From GCA-002712965 sp913048525 (GTDB lineage: Bacteria > Chloroflexota > Dehalococcoidia > Lucifugimonadales > UBA826): a DNA stretch of 64,000 nucleotides. A program made the position numbers and the translations under genes. The stretch spans positions 1-64,000 of the forward strand of contig CAJWWP010000002.1 of the NCBI GenBank assembly GCA_913048525.1, in the 5' to 3' direction. Under the pieces are notes generated by a model. The model had not been told where the DNA came from. It worked only from the letters and a program-made list of their open reading frames with translations, and did no database searches. This document shows, piece after piece, positions 51,856 through 59,923 of this stretch (position 1 is its first letter; the number at the start of each line of letters is the position of its first letter).

Positions 51856-51877
51856 TTGTTACATATATTGGTAACAA
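51856..51877. repeat. Perfect inverted repeat downstream of the hot-dog dehydratase gene
   Basis: TTGTTAC and GTAACAA (7 bp) around an eight-base AT-rich loop, 14 bases beyond the stop codon at 51892. There is no U-tract in the direction of the minus-strand gene, so it is a poor terminator; a 3'-end stabiliser or protein site is possible. Confidence 0.35.
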
Positions 51878-51891
51878 TAAGTCAGTTAGAG

Positions 51892-52746
51892 TTAAATATC
51901 TGTTCGTTCGGTAACAGTTGCTATTCGAAATATGGTTCGGTGTCGTATCTGAGCAATGTCGTTGCTGTCAGTATCTTGAAGTAGGACGTCAAATTCTATG
52001 TATTGATGTCCTTTACGTTCGTACGCATCTATCACTTCTGCTCCGCCCACTAGTTTTGTTCCAAGGGGTATAGATGAGTGATGCTTGACCAAGCTTTTGG
52101 TGTGCATTGAGGTTGGTATATCAAAGTTGTGGCGCATGAGTCCTTCGGCCCAACCCGCAACCCATGACGGATGGGCTATAGGCGTATATCCTTGAGAATA
52201 AGCAAAGATAGGGTCCGAGGTTAGCCGATTCTTGTGCTTGATTTCCTCGTAAGTATCTTCATTGAATTCCAGTTGAAGGGCTGTCCAACTTGTCGAATTC
52301 TTAGCCCGCTTCAAAGTCAGAGGTTTTTTCCCCACCACGTCGGAAGGAGACATATTTATAGGCCTTGTAAGTGTATTCTCCCAGGAAGCCTCTCCAATTC
52401 CTATTTTTCCGACTACAGAGAGGTCACCAGACTGATTCTGTATCGCGACATTCCATGAGTTTGTGAAATCTTCTGTACTAGATTCGACGGTAATGGTGAG
52501 AACATTTCCAGGAAAAACCGGTTTGCGAAACGAATACTCAGCCCATCCTTCGCTAAGCCAATTATTTCCAATAGCTTCAATGATTGTGTCCGTTGCCCAG
52601 CCCCAAACCGTGACGCCGCCAATTAATGGACCTTCATATCCATAAGCACGGGCTATCTCAGTGGAATGGATGGGATTTTCTATGTCAGGACTATCATCGT
52701 TGTCTAAATAGGCCGTAACGACATTACTTACTTTGTGCCTTTCCAT
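51892..52746 (-). CDS. MaoC-like hot-dog-fold protein
   Basis: Protein of 284 aa whose N-terminal half resembles MaoC-type hydratases. HSTEIARAYGYEGPLIGGVT (about residues 27-46) contains the region around the hydratase loop, followed by EYSFRKPVFPGNVLTITVES (about 71-90). The C-terminal half (from about 150) looks like a second, diverged hot-dog unit (HPSWVAGWAEGLMRHNFDIP, then LGTKLVGGAEVIDAYERKGH). A double hot-dog enoyl-CoA hydratase or dehydratase is plausible, but the standard catalytic Asp-His pair is not obvious. Last gene of the CoA-transferase operon. Confidence 0.7.
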   Translation of the reverse strand: MERHKVSNVVTAYLDNDDSPDIENPIHSTEIARAYGYEGPLIGGVTVWGWATDTIIEAIGNNWLSEGWAEYSFRKPVFPGNVLTITVESSTEDFTNSWNVAIQNQSGDLSVVGKIGIGEASWENTLTRPINMSPSDVVGKKPLTLKRAKNSTSWTALQLEFNEDTYEEIKHKNRLTSDPIFAYSQGYTPIAHPSWVAGWAEGLMRHNFDIPTSMHTKSLVKHHSSIPLGTKLVGGAEVIDAYERKGHQYIEFDVLLQDTDSNDIAQIRHRTIFRIATVTERTDI

Positions 52747-52773
52747 GCGATCCTGTACCTATTTGTGTGATTT

Positions 52774-53199
52774 CTAATGCCTTAATAGGCCGTAAATTTT
52801 TTCTGGATTTACTAATACGATTACGGCTTTTTGGTTTACCATCGCCTCGTCGTATTCGTCCCAATCGGGATGTTCTGTGTCGGAACACGCCATGTACAGC
52901 TCACGTAATAATGGCTTGAGAATTTTCGCATCTGTGTTGCCATAGTCCATAAGTTCAGCCTTACCTTCGACAACCACGTATTCACGCCAGTTGGGCGTTA
53001 CAGTTAGGATGGTACAGTGTGGATTACGTTTCAAGTTTCTGACTTTCTGGGATTTTGGATATACGGACACGAAAGCTGCTTTGTTTCTGAATACTCCCGA
53101 AACAACAATGCTCGAGTGAATATCACCGTCCAAACGTTTTGTACCCACCACACCATTATGGTTTTTCTCCAGAAATGGAATGGCTTCTTGGAAGTTCAT
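52774..53199 (-). CDS. PPOX-class probable F420-dependent oxidoreductase
   Basis: Split-barrel flavin/deazaflavin-binding protein (141 aa) of the pyridoxamine-phosphate-oxidase-like superfamily. AIPFLEKNHNGVVGTKRLDG (about residues 6-25), SIVVSGVFRNKAAFVSV (about 29-45), KSQKVRNLKRNPHCTILTV (about 49-67) and VVVEGKAELMD match the PPOX F420-dependent group. The basic K-x-R-N-L-K-R segment fits binding of the F420 phosphate or polyglutamate tail. cofC/cofD at 17.6 kb show that the organism makes F420. Co-transcribed between Zn-alcohol dehydrogenase and the hot-dog protein. Confidence 0.82.
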   Translation of the reverse strand: MNFQEAIPFLEKNHNGVVGTKRLDGDIHSSIVVSGVFRNKAAFVSVYPKSQKVRNLKRNPHCTILTVTPNWREYVVVEGKAELMDYGNTDAKILKPLLRELYMACSDTEHPDWDEYDEAMVNQKAVIVLVNPEKIYGLLRH

Positions 53200-53220
53200 A
53201 GGTGTCAGCCTTCTCTTTCA

Positions 53221-54255
53221 TTAATCTTGATGGATTTGCACTTTCACCGAGCCAGTTGTTTTATCGTAGGCCGTTTCAAATCCCTTTTGTATCTCGTCCA
53301 GAGGGTACACGTGGGTTACCATTTGTTTGAGGCTAAAATCGGGATCGCCAAACATTTCTATCGATTTTTCAAAATCATGTACACCGTCGATCAGCCCATA
53401 ACAGATTGAACCCTGTACTGTTTGCTCTTTTAACACCGGTTTGTTCCAGTCGATAGCTTGGTTGCCATAAAATACTCCCAAGATTACAACCCTACCTTGG
53501 CGTCTGGTTACTTCAAATGATTGTAGAAGGGTTTCGTTGCGGCTTCCTCCTACTGTTTCAATAGTTAAGTCTGCACCACGTCCTTCGGTATGGCTCAGCA
53601 CCAATTGTTCAAATTCATCTCCCTCGGACCCACAGGTGTCGTCGGCGCCAAGGGACTTAGCCATCTCAGATTGTTGCTTGTGTCGAGAGGTAGCCAATAT
53701 TTTCCCTGCACCGAGTTTTCGTGCCGCAGCTATAGCAGTTAGTCCGATTGTGCCGGAACCTACAACTGCGACCGTCTCACCCCCTTTTAATCCCCCTAGA
53801 CGAACCCCGTGTACTGAAACAGCCAGAGGTTCAACTAGAGCACCTTCGGCCCAAGTCATAGAGTCGCCCAATTTGTAGCATCCTCCAATCTTTCTCACAA
53901 CATATTCAGCGAACCCTCCGCTAGATGGACCTTCTCGGTCAGGACAATGGATGTATTGGCCCTGTCGGCAATACCAGCAGTTATTGCAAGACCTTCCTGT
54001 CCCCAATACTTCCACGGCAACCCGTTCTCCAATAAAACTTTTATTTACGTTTTTGCCCACTTCAACAATTTCTCCTGCCACTTCATGCCCGGCAGGATGA
54101 TCGTCGGCAGCCGTTTTTGCCTTGTTCATATTGAGATCAGAACCACAAATGCCAGTGGCTTTTAATTGGACGATCACTTCTCCTGTCTCGGCCGTTGGAT
54201 CAGGGTAGTCGCTGACTTGCATTTTCCCTGATCCGTCATAGAAAGCTGCTTTCAT
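53221..54255 (-). CDS. Zinc-dependent alcohol dehydrogenase (threonine/sorbitol dehydrogenase-like)
   Basis: Medium-chain dehydrogenase of 344 aa. The catalytic zinc ligands are in ATGICGSDLN (Cys, about residue 37) and HPAGHEVAGEIVEVG (His-Glu, about 53-67). The structural zinc site has four cysteines in CNNCWYCRQGQYIHC (about 90-104). The NAD fold is VAVVGSGTIGLTAIAAARKL (about 162-181). It oxidises a secondary or primary alcohol, perhaps the product of the hot-dog hydratase encoded in the same operon. Start ATG 54255. Confidence 0.93.
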   Translation of the reverse strand: MKAAFYDGSGKMQVSDYPDPTAETGEVIVQLKATGICGSDLNMNKAKTAADDHPAGHEVAGEIVEVGKNVNKSFIGERVAVEVLGTGRSCNNCWYCRQGQYIHCPDREGPSSGGFAEYVVRKIGGCYKLGDSMTWAEGALVEPLAVSVHGVRLGGLKGGETVAVVGSGTIGLTAIAAARKLGAGKILATSRHKQQSEMAKSLGADDTCGSEGDEFEQLVLSHTEGRGADLTIETVGGSRNETLLQSFEVTRRQGRVVILGVFYGNQAIDWNKPVLKEQTVQGSICYGLIDGVHDFEKSIEMFGDPDFSLKQMVTHVYPLDEIQKGFETAYDKTTGSVKVQIHQD

Positions 54256-54285
54256 TGGAAGCTCCTAGTCGTGAATTATTTAATT

Positions 54286-54528
54286 TCAATTACCAAATAA
54301 GCCTGTCCCAACGCGAAACACGAAAAATCCCAGGAGAAATATTATTGCCGCAGGGATTAAACATCCGATGCAACCAAGTTGCCAGCGAAGTACATAAGAT
54401 TGCCGGGGACCATCTAGGTTATGTAATCTGAATGCACTGGGTTGTTTAGGTTCCTTATAGCCATCTTCCGATTTTACAATTTCGCCTTCAATAGGTTTTG
54501 AATCTACGGGTTCGTCTTTGTCCATCAT
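54286..54528 (-). CDS. Small single-pass membrane protein (80 aa)
   Basis: Acidic N-terminal region (about residues 1-45: KPIEGEIVKSEDGYKEPKQP) and one C-terminal membrane helix (GCIGCLIPAAIIFLLGFFVF, about 53-72), including a short C-x-x-C. It is conserved in position between the CoA-transferase pair and the alcohol dehydrogenase (gaps about 30 bases each side), so it is probably translated. Function unknown; I do not recognise the family. Confidence 0.6.
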   Translation of the reverse strand: MMDKDEPVDSKPIEGEIVKSEDGYKEPKQPSAFRLHNLDGPRQSYVLRWQLGCIGCLIPAAIIFLLGFFVFRVGTGLFGN

Positions 54529-54556
54529 AATTCAGAAAACTCGGTATCCTCTAGAT

Positions 54557-55870
54557 TCAATGAGAGGAAATGGTATTTTTGGAAATAAGAGCCTCAAGGT
54601 CACCAGATGAATATCCTAGGTCGTTGGAAAGTATCGACTTAGTATGTTCGCCAACAAGTGGAGGCCTAAAGGCATTCCAAGGTGATTTAGTGAATCTATA
54701 TGGTCTGCCAACATATTTGAAGCTAACTGTTTTTCCTATCTCTGGATGTGGCATATCGGTAAACATTTGTCGATCTTCAGCGAAGTGAGGATCGTCAAGG
54801 TTTTCTTCAGGTGACCTCACTTGTCCCCATGGAAATTTTAATTTTTGCGCACCCCTGTAGATTTCTTCAGATGTGTGAGCAGCGATAAATCTACGCACTA
54901 CCTCAAAAGCGTGGTCGGAGTCGGTAGTATCGGTGGCCATACGCATACCCCTGCTCCCACCTCTGGCCATATCCTTATATCTCTCCTCTTGTAAGTCCTC
55001 TGCCATGCCTGCTTCTGCCATCCATCCAACCAGTGATAGCCAGGAATGAAGGTTATTAAAAAGTTGAAACACTATGAGGTATTTACCGTCAGATGTTTTA
55101 CACAATGATTTTGGAGTAGGGGTAGCTGAATGGTGCCTTCCGGTTTGCCTAAAAACGGTTGCTCCCAGGTATAAATAGGATGGCAGAGCATGTTCTGTTG
55201 TGGAATTACATGCTTCATGGGCGGAGGCGTCTATGTACTGCCCTTTCCCTGAAAAATCCCTGTTGAATAGAGCTGCAAGAGTTCCAATGAGACCATAATG
55301 AGAAGCGATTTTGTTACCGTGATCGCCACTGGGTCTGATTGGTGGGCTACCTGGTACATCATCGTAGCCACAGGAATGCATAATCCCACCCATGGCCAAA
55401 GCCACAATGTCCGGCGATTTGTAGTTCCTGTAGGGGCCGTCCTGGCCAAAGGCCGTCAAGGAGGTCATCACTAGCCTCTGGTTCCTGTCAGATAAGTCCC
55501 TGTAGCCTAATCCCAAAGACGGAAGGTAGCCGGGCGCAAAATCTTCCAGCACTACGTCCGCAGTGGAAGCAAGTGCCTTGATGATTTTCTGTCCCTCAGA
55601 GTCTTCTATGTTGATCTCTAAACTCTCTTTTGAGGTATTGTGCGACCAGAAATACAAACTGCGGTCGGGATGAGGCTCGTCGTCCATAAAGGGACCTATT
55701 TGCCTTTCAGCTGACCCTCCCATGGGTTCAATTTTTATAACTCGAGCGCCCATATCTCCCATGAGTTTTCCCATAAAATGCCCTCTGGCACCGCATAACT
55801 CGATGACAGTTATACCCTCAAGTGCGCCTTCTGTTTTCGATGAAGGTGTTTGAGGTGAAGGGATACTCAT
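54557..55870 (-). CDS. CaiB/BaiF-family CoA-transferase (second of an overlapping pair)
   Basis: Family III CoA-transferase (437 aa) that moves CoA between carboxylic acids through an aspartyl-CoA anhydride. The N-terminal LEGITVIELCGARGHFMGKL (about residues 18-37), GARVIKIEPMGGSAER (about 41-56) and VVLEDFAPGYLPSLGLGYRD (about 106-125) are typical. The catalytic Asp is probably D183 in RPSGDHGNKIA. The C-terminus has RPYRFTKSPWNAFRPPLVGE. Its start overlaps the upstream CoA-transferase stop by four bases. The usual GPF/ARxLAD segment is altered (CGARGHFMG), so it may be the specialised partner of the other copy. Confidence 0.9.
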   Translation of the reverse strand: MSIPSPQTPSSKTEGALEGITVIELCGARGHFMGKLMGDMGARVIKIEPMGGSAERQIGPFMDDEPHPDRSLYFWSHNTSKESLEINIEDSEGQKIIKALASTADVVLEDFAPGYLPSLGLGYRDLSDRNQRLVMTSLTAFGQDGPYRNYKSPDIVALAMGGIMHSCGYDDVPGSPPIRPSGDHGNKIASHYGLIGTLAALFNRDFSGKGQYIDASAHEACNSTTEHALPSYLYLGATVFRQTGRHHSATPTPKSLCKTSDGKYLIVFQLFNNLHSWLSLVGWMAEAGMAEDLQEERYKDMARGGSRGMRMATDTTDSDHAFEVVRRFIAAHTSEEIYRGAQKLKFPWGQVRSPEENLDDPHFAEDRQMFTDMPHPEIGKTVSFKYVGRPYRFTKSPWNAFRPPLVGEHTKSILSNDLGYSSGDLEALISKNTISSH

Positions 55871-57108
55871 GCGATACCCTCTTCATATAGTGTTCCAAGT
55901 TCCTCAGGACTGACTCCTAGTAGATCCATATATATCTCCGCGGAGTGTTCGCCAAGTAAAGGGGAAGCTTTATTCAGTTTCCACGGAGTTTCTGACATCG
56001 TCATTGGAATTGATTCAACTTTTGTATTGCCAAGCTCTGCGTGTTCAACTTCAGCAATGAAACCTCTATGTTTGAGCTGAGGATCTACTTCGGCTCTTTC
56101 CATAGGTGTTTGGACCGCACCAGCCGGCACACCGGCCTCCTGCAGAATATCGAATACCTCGTGTGGGGTAAGGTTGATGGTCCATTGCGATATAAGTTCG
56201 TCTAAATTATTTTGGTTAGCAGATCGTGATTTCATGGTTGCGAATTGCCTGTCGCTTGCCCAGCCTGGATTTCCTAGAACGGCTACTAGACTGTCCCATT
56301 CAGAATCGTTTGTTACCGCTATGACACACCACCGATCCTCACCCTTGCAGGGATATGTGTTATGAGGGGCAATCTGACGGTCCGGCGCTCTGTTGCCAGG
56401 AGGCATTCCGTTTCTTCTGAACGGCCGATTATTGACCGTATAGTCGAGTATGGACGTACCGGTCAGACCGATACCAGCCTCGACTTGAGAAAGGTCGAGA
56501 TGCTGACCTTCGCCTGTCTTATTGCGATGAAGGAGTGCCATCATAATGGCGATAGCCCCGTAAAAACCTCCTGTATGGTCCATATAGGAAAACCCCCATC
56601 CTGCTGATTCCTCACCTGGCAAACCAGACATGTAAGTTAGTCCAGAGAGAGCCTGAGCAGTTGGTCCCCATGTAACGAAATCGCGATCTCTTCCGCTATG
56701 CCCGAAGCCGGACATGCTGCAGTATATGATGCCGGGATTTAGTTTCTTTTGTTCCTCGTAGCCTAAACCCCATTTTTCCAAAACACGGGAACTGAAGTTC
56801 TCTACTATCACATCAGATTTTTCTATTAGAGTTTTTAAGAGCTCCATACCCCGGGGATGCATTACGTTAAGAGTGAGGCTTCTTTTATTTCGGTTGAGTG
56901 TATTGAATAGCGGGCTGCGATTTGGAGAGTCTGCCCCACCGCTGGCGCGAATGTAATCCATGTTGGCATCATTTTCAATCTTTATAACGTCGGCCCCAAA
57001 ATCTGCAAGTATTCTAGTGCATTGCGGGCCTGCTACGATCCAAGAGAAATCGATTACTCTCACACCCTCAAGAGCGCCTTCTCTTACTACTGATTTAGCT
57101 TCGGACAT
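55867..57108 (-). CDS. CaiB/BaiF-family CoA-transferase (first of an overlapping pair)
   Basis: Family III CoA-transferase of 413 aa. LEGVRVIDFSWIVAGPQCTR (about residues 13-32), ILADFGADVIKIEND (about 33-47), VIVENFSSRVLEKWGLGYEE (about 100-119) and the catalytic-Asp segment GFSYMDHTGGFYGA (D177) are all intact. The sequence GIIYCSMSGFGHSGRDRD is family-typical. It is the first gene of a minus-strand operon that continues with a second CoA-transferase, a membrane protein, a Zn-alcohol dehydrogenase, a PPOX protein and a MaoC-like protein. Two tandem family III enzymes often form heteromers (inference). Confidence 0.94.
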   Translation of the reverse strand: MSEAKSVVREGALEGVRVIDFSWIVAGPQCTRILADFGADVIKIENDANMDYIRASGGADSPNRSPLFNTLNRNKRSLTLNVMHPRGMELLKTLIEKSDVIVENFSSRVLEKWGLGYEEQKKLNPGIIYCSMSGFGHSGRDRDFVTWGPTAQALSGLTYMSGLPGEESAGWGFSYMDHTGGFYGAIAIMMALLHRNKTGEGQHLDLSQVEAGIGLTGTSILDYTVNNRPFRRNGMPPGNRAPDRQIAPHNTYPCKGEDRWCVIAVTNDSEWDSLVAVLGNPGWASDRQFATMKSRSANQNNLDELISQWTINLTPHEVFDILQEAGVPAGAVQTPMERAEVDPQLKHRGFIAEVEHAELGNTKVESIPMTMSETPWKLNKASPLLGEHSAEIYMDLLGVSPEELGTLYEEGIA

Positions 57109-57284
57109 GCCTAGCCTCTACTTAAGTGTTCGTAAATTGCTATCGGTTCTATCTCCCCGGTAACCTTTCCGAATAACTTGATGGTTGGTGCAAAAATATA
57201 TTGGCGGCATTATATACAGTATGCAGATCTTAATGGGATTTCGATGGGTACGAGTTTGTGTGACTTTAAAAGATTTTACTGTTG

Positions 57285-57290
57285 TATAAT
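57285..57290 (+). promoter_or_regulatory. Possible -10 box for the PAC2 gene
   Basis: Perfect TATAAT in the 260-base divergent gap, 78 bases before ATG 57369. The -35 region is weak. Confidence 0.3.
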
Positions 57291-57368
57291 TTCGGCTCCG
57301 TTGTTGTGTACATATGAAAGTTTCCTTAAACTGTCGTAAACCTAATGAAGTAGCGGGATTTTCTACAA

Positions 57369-58388
57369 ATGAGAATTAGTGAATTCGAGCTTACAGAGCC
57401 AGTACCAGAGATGAAGGACACTATAGCTGTCAGCATGCTTCGTCCTTGGATTGACGTTGGTAGGGTGGGGACCCTGTCCCTTAGGGCATTGCAAAGATAT
57501 TTGGGGGCTAAGGAAATAGGGCGATTGTCTAGACCTGGTAAGTTTTTTGACTTTACTCGGTACAGACCTCGTATGAGACTGGTGAATGGTAAACGGACTT
57601 TCACGAAACCCAACACTATCGCTCACTATGCTCACGATGATTACACGGATCGAGACTATCTATTTATTCACGTGAGAGAACCCCATAATTTTGGCGAGGA
57701 CTATACGGAAGCGATAGTTGAATTGTTGAAATTTTGTAATGTCACAGAGTATTGTCGGATCGGAGGTATGTACGACTCCGTTCCACATACTAGACCGTTA
57801 TTAGTAACTGGATCAATGAAGGATGATCAGGAACAAAAGGCAGCTGGGAAACTGAATCCCCGCAGAAGTACTTATCAGGGACCAACATCCATAGTTAATC
57901 AGGTAAATGAAGACTTGAGCGGGCTTGGTGTGGCAAACACAACTCTGATGGCTCACCTCCCTCAATATGTGCAGTTGGATGAAGATCATCTTGGTGCAGC
58001 CCGCCTGCTTGAGGTTTTATGCTCCGTATACGGGTTTCCATCCGAATTGGCTGATATGGCCCAGGGGGAACAACAGTACAAGGAGATAGATAAAGCTATC
58101 GATTACGGTGGCGAGGTTGGAACTTTGATAAAACAACTGGAGACGTATTACGATCGTGTGCTGTCCCGACCCGAGGAGAAAGCAGATTCTGCACTTCCTG
58201 GTTCATCATCTTCCAGTTCTTCCAAGTCAACGGAAGGTGAAGACATAAATCTTTCCCCAGATGTAGAAGATTTTCTTAACCAAATGGGAGAACGGTTTGA
58301 AAATAACGCCGGTGGGGGAGGTGCCCCTCCCGAAGACGTTGCCGATGAAAGTGATGGCTCCGACGAGTCAGGAGAAGAAGAAAACTAG
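57369..58388 (+). CDS. PAC2-family protein with acidic low-complexity tail
   Basis: Protein of 339 aa related to the proteasome-assembly-chaperone-2/DUF75 family, bacterial members of which have no established role. The core (about residues 17-270) includes VSMLRPWIDVGRVGTLSLRA, LFIHVREPHNFGEDYTEAI (about 98) and VCSVYGFPSELADMA-like motifs, with TLMAHLPQYVQLDEDHLGAA (about 198). The tail (about 278-339) is rich in Ser, Glu, Asp and Gly, including a run of Ser and EESGEEEN-like acidic sequence, and probably disordered. No proteasome gene is in the window. Confidence 0.75.
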   Translation: MRISEFELTEPVPEMKDTIAVSMLRPWIDVGRVGTLSLRALQRYLGAKEIGRLSRPGKFFDFTRYRPRMRLVNGKRTFTKPNTIAHYAHDDYTDRDYLFIHVREPHNFGEDYTEAIVELLKFCNVTEYCRIGGMYDSVPHTRPLLVTGSMKDDQEQKAAGKLNPRRSTYQGPTSIVNQVNEDLSGLGVANTTLMAHLPQYVQLDEDHLGAARLLEVLCSVYGFPSELADMAQGEQQYKEIDKAIDYGGEVGTLIKQLETYYDRVLSRPEEKADSALPGSSSSSSSKSTEGEDINLSPDVEDFLNQMGERFENNAGGGGAPPEDVADESDGSDESGEEEN

Positions 58389-58405
58389 GTCCAACCTTCC
58401 CCTTT

Positions 58406-58750
58406 CTATGATTTTCTCAAAAGTACATGTCTTCTGTTAAATGTGTGTTCGCGGACTTCTGTTGCCCATCTTCCTTTATCCACAGCTTCCGACCATCCAG
58501 TTGATGTCAATATTTCCGGACTTTCAATCTCGTAAACGGCTGTATGTTTTGGTTGATCCTGTATAACTATTTCCCTTTCTTCTCCACCTATCACCATCCT
58601 CAGTGGCTGTGATGTGAAACGAGCTATAGATATCACTCCCGGTACCTCAGATAAATACGGGATGTGTTCCTCATCATAGACTTCGTTAAATAGTTGCTCC
58701 TTGTCGGTTGGTATGTCCATTGCTGCAGTAAAAAAATATTTGGAAGCCAC
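58406..58750 (-). CDS. Small dimeric alpha/beta-barrel-type protein (EthD/DUF4286-like)
   Basis: Protein of 114 aa. FFTAAMDIPTDKEQLFNEVY followed by DEEHIPYLSEVPGV (about residues 6-39) is the opening of ferredoxin-like EthD/DUF4286 proteins, in which a conserved E-x-H helix follows the first strand. The second part (HTAVYEIESPEILTS) supplies the fourth strand. Such proteins bind or degrade small hydrophobic compounds or are accessory to oxidoreductases; no activity can be assigned. It is 32 bases downstream of the formyl-THF hydrolase-like gene, on the same strand. Confidence 0.7.
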   Translation of the reverse strand: MASKYFFTAAMDIPTDKEQLFNEVYDEEHIPYLSEVPGVISIARFTSQPLRMVIGGEEREIVIQDQPKHTAVYEIESPEILTSTGWSEAVDKGRWATEVREHTFNRRHVLLRKS

Positions 58751-58782
58751 GGTTTATCCTCCTAATTGGAAAGCTGATTTTC

Positions 58783-59703
58783 TTAGCTTGAAAACTTGAA
58801 TCCTACTTCAAGATTTTTTGACTCAACGAATTCGCTTGCCATGATCTTTCGATCACGATTTATCTGTACCCGACCTATATCTATAGTTCCACCTTGCAGT
58901 GCAATACTGAATGTATCTGAGTTTATACTCGTCACAGTACCTGGCTTTTCAGTTGGACCGTCAGACGATAATTTGGCGTTGAAAAATGCAAGTTTGTCGT
59001 CACCAAAATTTGTGTTCGCACCTGGACTGGGATCACTACCCCTGATTAAGTTGTAAATTGCAGCCGCCGGTTTGTTCCAATCAATAATCGTATCATCTGA
59101 GCGACACCAGCCTTCGTAGGTTGATTTTGAGTGATCCTGGGCTATTTTTGGAGCTTCTCCATTTTTCACCAATCCTACTGCCTCCACCATAGCTTTTACT
59201 CCCATCGGGTACAGCCTGTCGAAATAAACTGACCCGAGTGTGTCGTCTGGACTTATAGGTGTTTCTTTCTGAAGTAGTATTGGACCTGTATCAAGACCTT
59301 CATCGGGCCAAAAAATAGATAGCCCTGTCTTAGTTTTACCTTGGATAATGGGCCAGTTTATGGAACTGGGTCCCCTGTGTTCCGGTAAAAGAGATGGGTG
59401 GTATTGAATTGTTCCATTTGTGGGGTTTTCCAATATCTCCATTGGAACTATGTCAGTGACGAACGCCATAACACAAAGATCAATGTTCAGCGACGAAAAC
59501 TCTGTTATAGCTTGCTCATCTCTCATGCGCCTATATTGGTAAACTTGGATATCATGTTCAACTGCAGATTCCTTTATTGGGTCAAAAGGGCGGTCCTTTC
59601 TATCGGGAGGACACAAAACGGCCGCTATGTCTTCTCCTTTTTCAACTAACGCCTCCAGCACATCTTTTCCAAAAGCCGCCTGGCCAATTACTGCTATCCG
59701 CAT
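58783..59703 (-). CDS. 10-formyltetrahydrofolate hydrolase/formyltransferase-family protein
   Basis: Protein of 306 aa with a formyltransferase N-domain and C-terminal OB-like domain. It resembles the N-terminal hydrolase domain of 10-formyl-THF dehydrogenase (ALDH1L-type) more than Fmt: MRIAVIGQAAFGKDVLEALV at the start, TIQYHPSLLPEHRGPSSINW (about residues 95-114, catalytic His) and LSIFWPDEGLDTGPILLQKE (about 122-141, catalytic Asp) match that enzyme as I remember it. The aldehyde dehydrogenase domain is absent, so it may simply release formate from 10-formyl-THF or transfer formyl to another acceptor. ATG 59703 follows a strong AGGAGG; an upstream in-frame start at 59742 is rejected. Confidence 0.82.
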   Translation of the reverse strand: MRIAVIGQAAFGKDVLEALVEKGEDIAAVLCPPDRKDRPFDPIKESAVEHDIQVYQYRRMRDEQAITEFSSLNIDLCVMAFVTDIVPMEILENPTNGTIQYHPSLLPEHRGPSSINWPIIQGKTKTGLSIFWPDEGLDTGPILLQKETPISPDDTLGSVYFDRLYPMGVKAMVEAVGLVKNGEAPKIAQDHSKSTYEGWCRSDDTIIDWNKPAAAIYNLIRGSDPSPGANTNFGDDKLAFFNAKLSSDGPTEKPGTVTSINSDTFSIALQGGTIDIGRVQINRDRKIMASEFVESKNLEVGFKFSS

Positions 59704-59923
59704 TAAACGCCTCCTATGAGCCTGTAAGGGATGTGAAAGCATTTATAACACAGTCGGCCAACAGTGAAATATGGTTTAACCTAAAATTGGAGCAATTTTT
59801 GGATTGGTGAGATATATTCAACCTTGCTGTCGACTCGTCGTGATTGACCACATCTTATCTACTTTCATACCATAGTGTAGTCACATCTGGATTATTCGGT
59901 AAAAACGCATCAGGAGTTCAATT

